From Patescibacteria group bacterium (GTDB lineage: Bacteria; Patescibacteriota; Microgenomatia; UBA8517): a DNA stretch of 64,000 bases. The position numbers were made by a program, and so were the translations under genes. Position 1 is the first letter of the stretch; each line of letters begins with the position of its first letter. The notes under the pieces were generated by a model, which saw only the letters and a program-made list of their open reading frames with translations, was not told the DNA's origin and made no database searches. The stretch spans positions 62,001 through 126,000 of the forward strand of contig DASZQR010000010.1 of NCBI GenBank assembly GCA_035549555.1, written 5' to 3'. Below, in pieces: positions 7,493-15,924 of the stretch.

Positions 7493-8068
7493 ATGGCTGA
7501 CCAGAAAGATCTAGATATTAATCTAGAAATGGGACCAGGAGTCACACCGTTACTTGGAACATTGCGACAGGACCTGCGAGGTAAAGGCCCCGGAGTATTA
7601 GTAGATAGAAGCCGCGAAGCATTGGAAAATATTAACCCGGAAGATTTCGAAATAATGAGGTTAAATGAATATTCTGGAATCCTTAGAGTTCAAGGTAATG
7701 CGAGAAACATACCTACTCCGGACAATTCATGCTCAAGTATTTTAGCAGTAAACGTCATGGGACATATTAAAAAAAGGTTCGCTGGCGCTTCGGACCATCC
7801 TCAGATAGACGAAATAGGCAAAAGTTTTTATGAGAAAGCAAAATCAGGAGGAAATGTAATAATCGTAGAAACTTATACACCAGACGTATCACCAAAAATA
7901 AAAGTTATAGATGAATTCAAAAAATTAGGATTTGAATTAAGTGAAGAATACGAAAACGGAGAAATAAAACATATTTTTAAAGAAGAATCTCAAAAACATC
8001 CTTTTGTTAAGGCTACTCTGGCTGGAACAACAACAGGAAAATACGCACTGGTTTTTAAAAAGCCTTAG
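7493..8068 (+). CDS. Unknown protein, possibly methyltransferase-like fold
   Basis: 191 aa. The pattern SSILAVNVMGHI (about 82-93), then GGNVIIVETYTPD (about 119-131), and a final strand ALVFKKP resembles the second half of a Rossmann SAM-methyltransferase. However, no glycine-rich SAM motif I (GxGxG) is visible upstream. It is therefore either a degenerate member or something else. TATAGT stands 8 nt before the ATG. Convergent with nusG, 10 nt apart. Confidence 0.55.
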   Translation: MADQKDLDINLEMGPGVTPLLGTLRQDLRGKGPGVLVDRSREALENINPEDFEIMRLNEYSGILRVQGNARNIPTPDNSCSSILAVNVMGHIKKRFAGASDHPQIDEIGKSFYEKAKSGGNVIIVETYTPDVSPKIKVIDEFKKLGFELSEEYENGEIKHIFKEESQKHPFVKATLAGTTTGKYALVFKKP

Positions 8069-8078
8069 CTTTAATATT

Positions 8079-8699
8079 TTATACTTTCACAACCTGAAGA
8101 AAATCTAGTTCAACTGGAGTTTCTCTTCCAAAAATAGAAACCAAAACTTTGACGCGTCCTTTATCCTCATCAACTTCATTAACTGTTCCCAAAAATCCTG
8201 TAAAAGGTCCATCTGTAATTTTTACAGCATCGCTAATTGCAAGTTTTGTTTTAAATCTTGGAGCTGGACTACTGACGAATTTTTGAATGTTTGCAACTTC
8301 TGTAGCTGAAATTGGTGTTGGTTTATTATCCACTCCAACGAATCCTGTAATTCCAGGAGTTGTACGAATAGCAAGCCATACTTCATCATCTAAAATCATT
8401 TTTACAAGAAGATATCCAGGAAAAATTTTTTCTTTGACAGTTGCCTTTTTTCCGCCTCGTACAACAACTTTGTCTTGAGTTGGGACAAGAAGTTCAAAAA
8501 CTTTTCCGTTTAATCCCAAAGTTGTAACTCTTTGTCTCAAAGTCTCAGAGACTCGTGCTTCATGTCCTGATTGTGTGTGAACCACATACCATTTGGCATT
8601 TTCGTTATCTGTTTGTTCAATAACAATATGTCCAGGAATTTTCTTTGCACCAACGCCGCGTTCATCAACGCCTGCATTTGTATTTTGTGTATTATCCAT
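8079..8699 (-). CDS. nusG: Transcription termination/antitermination protein NusG
   Basis: 206 aa. An N-terminal extension of about 35 residues precedes the NGN domain, which starts KWYVVHTQSGHE. The segment EKIFPGYLLVKM is typical, as is the KOW domain DGPFTGFLGTVNEVD near 160 ending in FLQVVKV. It binds RNA polymerase and links it to ribosomes. It is the second gene of the secE-nusG transcript (41 nt gap). Confidence 0.96.
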   Translation of the reverse strand: MDNTQNTNAGVDERGVGAKKIPGHIVIEQTDNENAKWYVVHTQSGHEARVSETLRQRVTTLGLNGKVFELLVPTQDKVVVRGGKKATVKEKIFPGYLLVKMILDDEVWLAIRTTPGITGFVGVDNKPTPISATEVANIQKFVSSPAPRFKTKLAISDAVKITDGPFTGFLGTVNEVDEDKGRVKVLVSIFGRETPVELDFLQVVKV

Positions 8700-8740
8700 A
8701 AAATTTATTTGTTTATAATGTAATCATCACAAGCAAATTC

Positions 8741-8926
8741 TTATTTGCTTAATATTAATCCAATTAATTTTGTAAATCCTGCATCAAGTCCGCTTAAGTA
8801 TAATCCCACAATAATTGATATTAAGACAACAAGTAAAGTTAATCTAACAACATCACTTATTTTGGGCCAGGTAACTAAACCTAATTCGCTTTTTACTTCA
8901 AGCAAGTACTTAATTGGGTTAATCAC
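8741..8926 (-). CDS. secE: Preprotein translocase subunit SecE
   Basis: Single-span SecE (about 61 aa): an amphipathic helix with KSELGLVTWP, then one membrane segment (about 28-50). The frame opens at a TTG (8932), but that codon overlaps the -10 box. The GTG at 8926 is exactly where transcription should start, so a leaderless GTG start is chosen. No Shine-Dalgarno is present. Confidence 0.9.
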   Translation of the reverse strand: MINPIKYLLEVKSELGLVTWPKISDVVRLTLLVVLISIIVGLYLSGLDAGFTKLIGLILSK

Positions 8927-8931
8927 AAGCA

Positions 8932-8960
8932 ATTATATCAAATGTGCTAATATTTTTCAA
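8932..8960 (-). promoter_or_regulatory. secE-nusG promoter (leaderless)
   Basis: Minus strand TTGAAA (8960-8955), 17 bp, TATAAT (8937-8932), then 5 nt to the GTG start. This is one of the two best promoter matches in the window. Confidence 0.85.
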
Positions 8961-8961
8961 A

Positions 8962-9579
8962 ATGCCAGATTTCTCATACGAAAATAAGCTTTGGAAAAAG
9001 GGAATTAATGTTATTGCAGGCCTTGATGAAGTTGGTCGCGGTAGTCTAGCTGGTCCGGTTGTAACTGCTTTTGTAAGTTTCAATAAAAATACAAAAATGA
9101 ATATTTTAATTAATGATAGTAAAAAAATGTCTGCAAAAAATAGAGAATTAGCCAATAATTGGATAAAACGAAATGCCATAAATTATGGTATAGGAAAGGC
9201 AAGTGTTGCTGAAATTAATAGACACGGTATTGTAAAAGCAACTAACATGGCTTTTCGCCGTGCTTTAAAAAATTCTCATACAAAAGTTGACTACCTATTA
9301 ATAGATGCATTTTATATCCCAAACATTCGTGGATTAAGGCGCACTAAACAACTTCCGATAATAAAAGGCGATAGTAAATCGTATTCAATTGCCGCAGCTT
9401 CAATTATTGCCAAAGTTTATCGTGATGAACTGATGACAAAACTATCTCAAAATAAAAAATATAGTAGTTATTGTTGGCATAAAAATAAAGGCTACGGAAC
9501 TAAAGAACATAGAGATGCGATTGCAAAATATGGCTTAACTAATTATCATCGCAAACTATTTACTAGAAAAATAGTATAA
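8962..9579 (+). CDS. rnhB: Ribonuclease HII
   Basis: Removes RNA from RNA/DNA hybrids. The motif AGLDEVGRGSLAGP carries the Asp-Glu pair (about D22/E23). A further acidic site is LLIDAFYIP (about D115), and SIAAASIIAKVYRDELM is the family's helix. The frame opens at a GTG at 8944; ATG 8962 (MPDFSYENKLW) fits the family length (205 aa) and is preferred. It is divergent from secE, with overlapping promoter regions. Confidence 0.95.
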   Translation: MPDFSYENKLWKKGINVIAGLDEVGRGSLAGPVVTAFVSFNKNTKMNILINDSKKMSAKNRELANNWIKRNAINYGIGKASVAEINRHGIVKATNMAFRRALKNSHTKVDYLLIDAFYIPNIRGLRRTKQLPIIKGDSKSYSIAAASIIAKVYRDELMTKLSQNKKYSSYCWHKNKGYGTKEHRDAIAKYGLTNYHRKLFTRKIV

Positions 9580-9587
9580 TCTCTAAA

Positions 9588-10145
9588 ATGCCTTTTAAAG
9601 AAGCCGGGGTACTTCGTCATACTTACAGATCTGATTTGGGCTTTGATGACCTGTCAGGAATAGTCATGGATTTGCTTGACGATCCGCTAAATAAAAAAAT
9701 AGCAGCAAATTTTCTTTTTGAACCTTCTCTATCTGCCTTACGAGAATGTTTCGTAAAAGAACTCTCTGTCTCATTACAACAATATGCAATTGAAGAAATG
9801 TTGGGAATAGATCCCTTTATGACAACTAGAAGTTATGCAAAATGTATGGCTCTCCAATATCTTGGAATCGAATCTGGATTATTCAGTACCCAAGATATTG
9901 ATAATTGGATGAAAACAGGTGAACCATTAGAAACTCATCCTGAAACAAAATATGCAACCTGGGAAGAAATTCTCACTTTAACCAATAGTTGGCATGCCAA
10001 AGGGGAAGTAATTGGTTTAGTCCATGGCGCCATAGATCCTCCTCATGCTGGCCACCTAAGCGCTTGCGCAAGACTTTATCCCGAAACCCATAAAATCATT
10101 TTTGGTTTTGATCCCAATACAATTGTAAAAAAAGAAAAGGGTTAG
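9588..10145 (+). CDS. Nucleotidyltransferase-like protein, N-terminal part of a frameshifted gene
   Basis: About 140 residues of unrecognised helical domain lead into the start of a HIGH-type nucleotidyltransferase fold: VHGAIDPPHAGHLS (about 147-160) and then FGFDPNTIVKK. The frame stops at 10145 just after a run of seven A. In the -1 frame the protein continues smoothly as KGLDRPRIPGLAGRMWE, the expected KxxRP..RM part of the family. TATAAT lies 7 nt before the ATG. A transfer of AMP or CMP is expected from the fold; the acceptor is unknown. Confidence 0.65.
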   Translation: MPFKEAGVLRHTYRSDLGFDDLSGIVMDLLDDPLNKKIAANFLFEPSLSALRECFVKELSVSLQQYAIEEMLGIDPFMTTRSYAKCMALQYLGIESGLFSTQDIDNWMKTGEPLETHPETKYATWEEILTLTNSWHAKGEVIGLVHGAIDPPHAGHLSACARLYPETHKIIFGFDPNTIVKKEKG

Positions 10146-10177
10146 ATAGACCAAGAATACCAGGATTAGCTGGAAGA

Positions 10178-10558
10178 ATGTGGGAAATAGCTTCTTCGCC
10201 AATAGTGGATAAAGTTTTTGTACTACCAATTCACGACAATTTAAACACTGACTTCTTTAGAAGTTTATATAAAGAATTGTGTATTTCTGTCCTAGGAACA
10301 GATGCTTCCAATCCGTTACTGCAAGAATATGTACGGGAGATGGCGAGCATTGGCGGCAAAGTAATTTCTGAAATAAGATGGCAGTATGGATCTAATAAAG
10401 AATGGTCATCCACACAGATGTATGATCTCCAGAATGATCCGCGTTTTCGCTTAATTCACCCCAATGGCTGGCAAGATATACTTGATAAAGCAGCAGAAAT
10501 AAACCAACATGCCTTACAAACTGGTTATCTTCGAGATTATCCTGATGGAACTAATTAG
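10178..10558 (+). CDS. C-terminal part of the frameshifted nucleotidyltransferase
   Basis: First visible ATG of the -1 frame, but the true continuation begins near 10130 in the A7 run. The segment GRMWEIASSPIVDKVFVLP fits the central strand of a cytidylyl/adenylyltransferase. SSTQMYDL near residue 73 resembles the late (S/T)SS..R motif region but lacks the usual Arg. It is unlikely to be an independent gene: no ribosome-binding site lies before 10178. It overlaps the rpsU stop region by 4 bp, convergent. Confidence 0.6.
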   Translation: MWEIASSPIVDKVFVLPIHDNLNTDFFRSLYKELCISVLGTDASNPLLQEYVREMASIGGKVISEIRWQYGSNKEWSSTQMYDLQNDPRFRLIHPNGWQDILDKAAEINQHALQTGYLRDYPDGTN

Positions 10559-10752
10559 GCAGCGTTTCTCTTCTTTTCGAGCTCTTTCATGTAGTTAACA
10601 CGATATTTTTGCTCTTTACGTCTTTGAGATTTTTTCTTATAACGCTCACGCTCTCGGTAATCAATAAGAATTCCCGAGTCAATAATTTTTTTACGAAAAC
10701 GGGCAATAAGCCTGTCGTCGCTTTCACCTTTTTGTTTTTTAACAACAACCAT
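10555..10752 (-). CDS. rpsU: Ribosomal protein bS21
   Basis: 65 aa, very basic, with KGESDDRLIARFRKKI and a Lys/Arg-rich tail, as in bS21. It is preceded by a perfect AAGGAGGTG 8 nt before the ATG. This is the strongest Shine-Dalgarno seen here and contrasts with the many genes without any. Its upstream -10 (10813-10808) implies a leader of about 50 nt. Confidence 0.93.
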   Translation of the reverse strand: MVVVKKQKGESDDRLIARFRKKIIDSGILIDYRERERYKKKSQRRKEQKYRVNYMKELEKKRNAA

Positions 10753-10807
10753 TCAAAAAACACCTCCTTATCTTTGCCAATTTCTAACTTGGACAAAATC
10801 ATAAAAT

Positions 10808-10813
10808 ATTATA
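10808..10813 (-). promoter_or_regulatory. Probable -10 box for rpsU
   Basis: Minus strand TATAAT (10813-10808); no convincing -35 is seen. Apart from this box, 10814-10930 is AT-rich with no clear signal. Confidence 0.45.
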
Positions 10814-10930
10814 GCAGAATGCTACAAGCTTTGCTTATAACATTCCTTTTAGTTCGGATAAAATTCGTAAACAAATTAACCAAAAATTTTATTGTTAATA
10901 AACGAATAATTATTGTTCAAAAAATAATCT

Positions 10931-11110
10931 TTATTTCTTTTTCTTGGGAACTTTTGCACCTTCTTTACGGGCTTCTGAAAGACCAATTGCAATAGCCTGC
11001 TTTCTGTTTTTTACGGTTTTTCTGCCTTGGCCAGATTTTAACTTTCCCGCCTTCATTTGATCTATTGCCAGTTTCACTTTTTGTTCTGCCTCTTTAGAAT
11101 ACTTTGGCAT
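10931..11110 (-). CDS. DUF6496-like mini-protein
   Basis: 59 aa, Lys-rich. It begins MPKYSKEAEQKV, has KSGQGRK and the signature RKQAIAIGLSEARK (about 36-49), and ends VPKKKK. This pattern is shared by small proteins of the DUF6496 family found in many bacteria. The function is unknown, and the basic composition suggests nucleic-acid contact. Start is ATG 11110; the stop TAA is at 10933-10931. Confidence 0.8.
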   Translation of the reverse strand: MPKYSKEAEQKVKLAIDQMKAGKLKSGQGRKTVKNRKQAIAIGLSEARKEGAKVPKKKK

Positions 11111-11175
11111 ATTAATATTTTTTTATAAATAAAATACAAATAAATTTAATAACTAAGTTATAAATCAGTAAGAAA

Positions 11176-12930
11176 CTAATCTCCAGGGACAACTAGCGCC
11201 GTATAATTGCTTAAAGCCATTGCAATATCTACGATGTTTATATTTCCGTCGCCGTTTATGTCATAAATTTGATTATTGCTATTAACAGGAACTGTTAATG
11301 CTGTATATACGGACAAAACTTTTGCAATATCAGCAATTGTTATTTGATTGTCGCTATTGAAATCTCCTGCAAGAAGAGGATTTGATGTCAAATCAATATT
11401 GTTACTTCCAGAGGCAATAACTTCTGACGCAAACTTTTTTTGCAAATGTACTGGCTCTTTTATATAAATATCATAAGTCCCGTTTGAAGTTGCACCTAAA
11501 TCAATACTTCCGGAATAAATTCCGTTTGCATCGCTTGTTACATTTATTCCGTTTGCTGAGAATACAGTTGTTCCGCCATTCTTAAGCATCAAAGAAACTG
11601 TTGTATTTCCACCAGTCTTGTTAAGTCCTTGTAGTTTAAATTTAAATCCTAAAATTGTGTCATTAACAGTATAAGTTGCAGTTGCAGTACCAACTTGCAC
11701 AGCGGTTCTATTTACAGCAGCTGTTATATTGTAATTTCCGTTTGTTACATTTCCGTTTGGAATAGCAGTTATATTTACAGATGTATTAGCCCCAGTTGCG
11801 ATAGTTGCGCTGTTTGTCGCTGCCTGTACTGTCCAGTTTGAGCTTGGCGCATTCGCTGCAATTGTATAAGTGTCATCTGCACAAGTTCCAGTATTTTTAT
11901 TTGTAATATTAAGCTGGTAAGTAAGCATTTGATTATCGCGGCCAGTTTGGGTTGATGGAGTCATCGTTAAAGTCGGATTATTTAAAGTACAAGGATTAGT
12001 AGTCGAACTTGTTACGATATTTGAAAGATTTGAAATATTTCCAACCGCATCTGTAGATTTAATGCCAAAAAAATAATTTGCATTACTATTTAACCCGGAA
12101 ACTGTAAAAGTTTGATTTGTGCCGGGAGATGCAGGTATTGGAAGCCCCGTAACTGCAGTTGCGCTTGCCCAGTTAAGGGCGGTAATGGTGCTTGTTGAAT
12201 ATCTTAAATCATAACTTGCAACTGTTGTTGTCGGCCCAACGTCCGTTGGTGCTGTCCAAGATAAAGATATAGAATTATTTGTGCTTCCAGTAGAGCTGAG
12301 ATTGTTCACAGCATTTGGTGCTGTCGTATCAGCAATAATTGTAAAACTTCCGTTTGTCGGCACTTTCAAGATATCTGTTGTATTGCTTTTTGTTTGCATA
12401 AAAGATTGTGTTGCATCAAAACTTAAAACTATTGGGTTGGTTGCCGCAGCCGCACTCACTTTAAAATAAATTGTTGCAAGGTTTGTGTCAGTATTATTGC
12501 TGTAGCCTGCAATATTTGTATCAAGGGCTGAAAAATCAATTGTCACAGTGTTACTTGCCCGAGTCACTGTTTTTACAGCAAATGCCCAGTCTCCAGTTGA
12601 GACCAGAGTTGAATCAGGAAATATCTGATTACTTTGATTACCGTTTGAATCAACCACATCAAGCTGAGGAGTGGTTCCTGAATACGGATAAGTAATTCTA
12701 AATGAAATTCCTGCAATAGAGGATCCGCCAGTATTAAATTTTACATTCACTGGAAACGTTTCGCCAACATAATGTGTTACTGTTGCAGGAGACAAAGAAA
12801 TGGTTCCTGTTCCGCTTGCAGTTTCTGCATGATTATTTAAAAAGGTTTGTTTTTGCGAGAGTAAAAATGCCCCAAGAAGTCCAAAAATTAAAAATACAAT
12901 TATTAAAACAGGAAGCAAATACTTCTTCAT
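11176..12930 (-). CDS. Exported cohesin/Fn3/dockerin-type multidomain protein
   Basis: 584 aa. N-terminal membrane anchor or signal (about 6-26). Then a cohesin-like beta-domain (about 42-200), a fibronectin type III domain (about 205-312), an Ig-like NEW3-type domain (about 316-425), and a prealbumin/carboxypeptidase-regulatory-like domain (about 430-515). At the end is a dockerin type I-like pair of calcium loops (DFNSDNQITIAD near 522 and DINGDGNINIVD near 558). The last 150 residues closely resemble the end of the protein at 16910. Probably a surface scaffold protein. No enzyme domain is visible. Confidence 0.85.
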   Translation of the reverse strand: MKKYLLPVLIIVFLIFGLLGAFLLSQKQTFLNNHAETASGTGTISLSPATVTHYVGETFPVNVKFNTGGSSIAGISFRITYPYSGTTPQLDVVDSNGNQSNQIFPDSTLVSTGDWAFAVKTVTRASNTVTIDFSALDTNIAGYSNNTDTNLATIYFKVSAAAATNPIVLSFDATQSFMQTKSNTTDILKVPTNGSFTIIADTTAPNAVNNLSSTGSTNNSISLSWTAPTDVGPTTTVASYDLRYSTSTITALNWASATAVTGLPIPASPGTNQTFTVSGLNSNANYFFGIKSTDAVGNISNLSNIVTSSTTNPCTLNNPTLTMTPSTQTGRDNQMLTYQLNITNKNTGTCADDTYTIAANAPSSNWTVQAATNSATIATGANTSVNITAIPNGNVTNGNYNITAAVNRTAVQVGTATATYTVNDTILGFKFKLQGLNKTGGNTTVSLMLKNGGTTVFSANGINVTSDANGIYSGSIDLGATSNGTYDIYIKEPVHLQKKFASEVIASGSNNIDLTSNPLLAGDFNSDNQITIADIAKVLSVYTALTVPVNSNNQIYDINGDGNINIVDIAMALSNYTALVVPGD

Positions 12931-12978
12931 CTACTATTCAAGATAACGTTTAAGGAGTGATATTACAAGAAGACCTTG

Positions 12979-13049
12979 CAGGGGCGGAGAGAATCGAACT
13001 CCCGTTAGCGGTTTTGGAGACCGCTGTCCTGCCTCTGAACGACGCCCCT
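12979..13049 (-). tRNA. tRNA-Trp (CCA)
   Basis: 71-nt cloverleaf: acceptor AGGGGCG/CGCCCCT, anticodon stem GCGGT/ACCGC with loop CTCCAAA (anticodon CCA), T-loop TTCGATT, discriminator G. The 3' CCA is not encoded. Confidence 0.95.
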
Positions 13050-13057
13050 GTCTTTTT

Positions 13058-13063
13058 ATTATA
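13058..13063 (-). promoter_or_regulatory. -10 box of tRNA-Trp
   Basis: Minus strand TATAAT (13063-13058), 8 nt before the mature 5' end; the -35 is weak. Confidence 0.5.
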
Positions 13064-13107
13064 ACTTATTTTCATAAAATTGTTACCTTTTGATATAATT
13101 GTGCCAA

Positions 13108-13446
13108 ATGACAGAATCAGAAAGAGAATTTATAACATTTGAGTCACAAGCTCGTGTAAAATTTGATATGGAAGTTATTTTATTTCCATTATTAAATTCT
13201 GAAAACCGTTTTCTTGATTTAGAACAGGCATTTTTATTACTTCAAGAAAATAAAATTTACATATCTTCAGATAGCATTAAAATAATTAGAGCAGACATCC
13301 ATCCTGTTGGAGAAATAGCTTCAAAATGGATTATCGACCCATCAAGACAACCATTTAAAAGAGTGTATAAAAGCAGAAAAGATTATGAAGAAAAATCAGG
13401 AGTTGTATTTCAAAGATGGAACGAATTAATAAACTACTTTAATTAG
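13108..13446 (+). CDS. Unknown small protein
   Basis: 112 aa from ATG 13108 (MTESERE). The frame opens at a TTG (13099) within the -10 region, so that start is rejected. No family recognised. Mostly alpha/beta with a basic patch (about 83-95, KRVYKSRKDYEEK). TATAAT (13094-13099) lies 8 nt upstream and there is no Shine-Dalgarno. Convergent with the cysteine-rich gene, 2 nt apart. Confidence 0.6.
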   Translation: MTESEREFITFESQARVKFDMEVILFPLLNSENRFLDLEQAFLLLQENKIYISSDSIKIIRADIHPVGEIASKWIIDPSRQPFKRVYKSRKDYEEKSGVVFQRWNELINYFN

Positions 13447-13448
13447 GC

Positions 13449-13874
13449 TTAAATTCCAATTCTTTTCAAATTTTCATCATAAGTTTTTTGATCAATTTCC
13501 CCAACAGCCATACTTGCAATATTACACATACCTATTCTTTGCTTAGCATGAACATTTTTTGTATCTGCAAATTTTTGAAGCTGTTTTGAACAATGAAAAC
13601 CACTACAAACAGGTTCAAATCTCTTCTCTAATGTCCCATTCTTAATATGTGCACATCCTGCCTTAGGAATTTGTGCATCACACATTTCACCGGCTTCTTT
13701 TAAAATCTTTCCATCTTCTTTTCCGTTTGAGGTAATATGCAAAGCATAGCAACAGCCAGTACACCTTATTTCAGGATTTCGTGTTAAACATGTCGCATCT
13801 CCGTCTTCTGTAATCATTCCATGAATGTTTGCATTCGGATGATCTGGCATGAACACAACTTTCTCCTTATTCAT
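13449..13874 (-). CDS. Cysteine-rich cluster protein (YkgJ-like?)
   Basis: 141 aa with nine cysteines, including CTGCCYAL (about 38-45), a later C.....C spacing (about 90-95) and histidines near them. This recalls YkgJ-type zinc/iron-cluster proteins, but the match is by spacing only. No signal peptide. TATAAT lies 7 nt before the ATG on the minus strand, which suggests a leaderless mRNA. Confidence 0.55.
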   Translation of the reverse strand: MNKEKVVFMPDHPNANIHGMITEDGDATCLTRNPEIRCTGCCYALHITSNGKEDGKILKEAGEMCDAQIPKAGCAHIKNGTLEKRFEPVCSGFHCSKQLQKFADTKNVHAKQRIGMCNIASMAVGEIDQKTYDENLKRIGI

Positions 13875-13894
13875 ATCCTATATTATAGCAAATA

Positions 13895-14374
13895 TTACAA
13901 ATTATTACCTTTTATTTCGTTTATATAATTTTGAAGCCAAACTTTTGAGAAATAAAGAATTGGTATTTGGAAAGTAGCATATTCTGGATCTAAATGGTTA
14001 CTAGACATATCTGTTACAAATCCATTTTCCACAATTAAGTTACCATTAATTATTGAATCTTCAAAATCAACAACACTTCCATGTCTCACTTCATCACCAT
14101 GTCTATCAAACATTGGGAAAAAAACAACTTCCCATTTCTCTATACTTTCATCGGGGTCAATATCTGATTCTTCGTCGATTTGTACACAAAATTTTACTTG
14201 CACATATGAGTTTCTTTCTAGTTGTCTTATTAAAGTTTTATCGTATCCGTTTTCATCTGATAACATGCAGCGATCTATTTTTAGTGTAGTACCGTCTCTG
14301 TCTGTTTTCTGAAAACTAATTCTTTTATGGCCATCACTGTCTTCTTTTATAATTACTTCATTTTCTATTGCCAT
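13895..14374 (-). CDS. Unknown acidic protein
   Basis: 159 aa, acidic, no family recognised. Predicted beta-rich, with DIDPDESIEKWEV and a paired FFPMFDRHGDE segment. No signal peptide. TATAAT lies 6 nt before the ATG (minus strand), the exact spacing for transcription starting on the A of ATG. Confidence 0.55.
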   Translation of the reverse strand: MAIENEVIIKEDSDGHKRISFQKTDRDGTTLKIDRCMLSDENGYDKTLIRQLERNSYVQVKFCVQIDEESDIDPDESIEKWEVVFFPMFDRHGDEVRHGSVVDFEDSIINGNLIVENGFVTDMSSNHLDPEYATFQIPILYFSKVWLQNYINEIKGNNL

Positions 14375-14381
14375 ATATAAA

Positions 14382-15674
14382 TTATACTATTTTCCCAATC
14401 TCTTCCCAAATAGTTCTCACTCCATAATCTTTTAATTCTGGTTTATTTGGAATTATTGCAAAGAGCATTGCATAAAATATCCCTGATTGTTTTAAGCGTC
14501 GTACAAAATCTGCCGCTTTTATTGGATCTTTTGGCAGTTTTATGGCTCTCCAGGCTTTTGCTTTTTCAATCCACTTTTTCAAATCTTCTTCGACAAATAA
14601 TTGTTTATTTTCAATTTCAGTCGGCATTAGTCCGTTTCTTGTTAAAAAATTAATATTGTCATATTCCTGTCTCCCAATTGGTGCGGTCAGTAGCAAAATC
14701 ACTCCGCCTCGCTGCCTTGGATTTAACAATGCTTTAAAAGCTTGCTCGCTAGGTTTTGTTATTTCAATTGATGGGCGATTTGGCTGATAAAAAAGCGATT
14801 CATAAAAGTTCACAGCCTCCCAAGGGTTTCGCCCAATGCTTACCTGCACTCTTGGAAGTTTGCGAATATCTTCAAAAAATTTCTGCGAAAGCATTGATTC
14901 CTGTCCAATCACAGTAAACACATAATCAAGTCTGCAAAGTTTTTCAATAAATTTTTCAAAATAATTTAATTGCACAGCTGCTCCGCTAATTGGAATTTCA
15001 ATTTGTGTCACGCCGCTAGACGATGAACTCATTCCAGTTTTAGTATCAAGCTGATTAATAATAAATTGAAAATCAGCTGTTGATATGCTCTGTGTTAGTC
15101 TTGGAGCAATTGGATATGAAATTACTTTTATGCTGTCTGCCCGCTCTTTATTAAAAAACTTTTGCAAATTTATTTTTGTTTCGGCGCTTGGGACAAAAGT
15201 TAAATCGCTTCCGTGAACTGCCCATATTTTTTGTGGGCTGTCATCAGTCACAACAACACATAAATAAATTTTTATATTTAATTTCTTCTCCAGATAATTT
15301 TTTGCTGAAGAAATTGAATGGGCAAGTGCAAAATGAGTTGAAATAATGACCCATTTTTTATATGCCGGGTTGGCGTTCGCTATTTTTGTAAACTCATCAA
15401 TAATGTCTTTTGTGTGCCTGTGAAGATAAATTCTGTACCAGAAAGTCATAAAACTTTCTGCAATATGATTTGTTTGATAAAACTCAGTGAATTTTACAAA
15501 AAATTTAACACGGCTGCCTAAATCGTGAATTCTATTTGCCTTAATATTTGTAATTCCGACATCGGTCGCTTTGATGCCGCTTGGCTTTCCGTCTTTTATC
15601 GCATCCATGACGCGAATATGGCCGAGTCCTGCTGGAGAGGTTGTAAAAATAAATAAAGTATCAGTAGTGTTCAC
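14382..15674 (-). CDS. GT-B glycosyltransferase-like protein (MGDG synthase/UgtP type)
   Basis: 430 aa. The opening SPAGLGHIRVMDAI matches the glycine loop of the MGDG-synthase/diacylglycerol glucosyltransferase group. WVIISTHFALAH (about 109-120) and VVVTDDSPQKIWAV..FVPS (about 141-168) fit its acceptor-side domain. The C-terminal donor half carries ISGAAVQLNY and RGGVILLLTAPIGRQEY, less conserved. GTG start with GAGG just upstream; it follows rpmG after 4 nt. Likely attaches a sugar to a lipid, but the substrate is not shown. Confidence 0.7.
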   Translation of the reverse strand: MNTTDTLFIFTTSPAGLGHIRVMDAIKDGKPSGIKATDVGITNIKANRIHDLGSRVKFFVKFTEFYQTNHIAESFMTFWYRIYLHRHTKDIIDEFTKIANANPAYKKWVIISTHFALAHSISSAKNYLEKKLNIKIYLCVVVTDDSPQKIWAVHGSDLTFVPSAETKINLQKFFNKERADSIKVISYPIAPRLTQSISTADFQFIINQLDTKTGMSSSSSGVTQIEIPISGAAVQLNYFEKFIEKLCRLDYVFTVIGQESMLSQKFFEDIRKLPRVQVSIGRNPWEAVNFYESLFYQPNRPSIEITKPSEQAFKALLNPRQRGGVILLLTAPIGRQEYDNINFLTRNGLMPTEIENKQLFVEEDLKKWIEKAKAWRAIKLPKDPIKAADFVRRLKQSGIFYAMLFAIIPNKPELKDYGVRTIWEEIGKIV

Positions 15675-15678
15675 TACC

Positions 15679-15870
15679 TCACTTTAAATGAGTGGATTCT
15701 TTATGTAAAGTAACTTTCTTGCAGTGTTTGCAATATTTATTTAAAGAAAGCTTAGTAACTCCCTTTTTGGAGTTTTGCATATTTACTTTATTGCGCTCTG
15801 TAACATAATTTTGAGATTTACAAACATCGCAAACAAGTAAAACTATTTCTCGTGCACCCTTTTTTGCCAT
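15679..15870 (-). CDS. rpmG: Ribosomal protein bL33
   Basis: 63 aa from ATG 15870 (MAKKGAREIVLL). Four cysteines (CDVC and CKHC) bind zinc, and NYVTERNK is the family motif. The frame extends 20 codons upstream, but TATAAT (15882-15877) lies 6 nt before this ATG, which fixes the start and implies a leaderless mRNA. Confidence 0.94.
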   Translation of the reverse strand: MAKKGAREIVLLVCDVCKSQNYVTERNKVNMQNSKKGVTKLSLNKYCKHCKKVTLHKESTHLK

Positions 15871-15889
15871 AAACAAATTATAACACAAA

Positions 15890-15918
15890 TTGATTCTAAA
15901 TTCACTCATCCATATAAT
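15890..15918 (+). promoter_or_regulatory. Leaderless promoter of the serine protease gene
   Basis: TTGATT (15890-15895), 17 bp, TATAAT (15913-15918), 6 nt, ATG 15925. Confidence 0.75.
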
Positions 15919-15924
15919 ACAAAA

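Noticed and set aside
10609-10995. 128-aa plus-strand ORF and a 71-aa minus ORF over rpsU
   Set aside because: Both are antisense or off-frame to rpsU, which has a perfect Shine-Dalgarno and a clear family match; their residues are mostly Phe/Leu/Ile/Lys.
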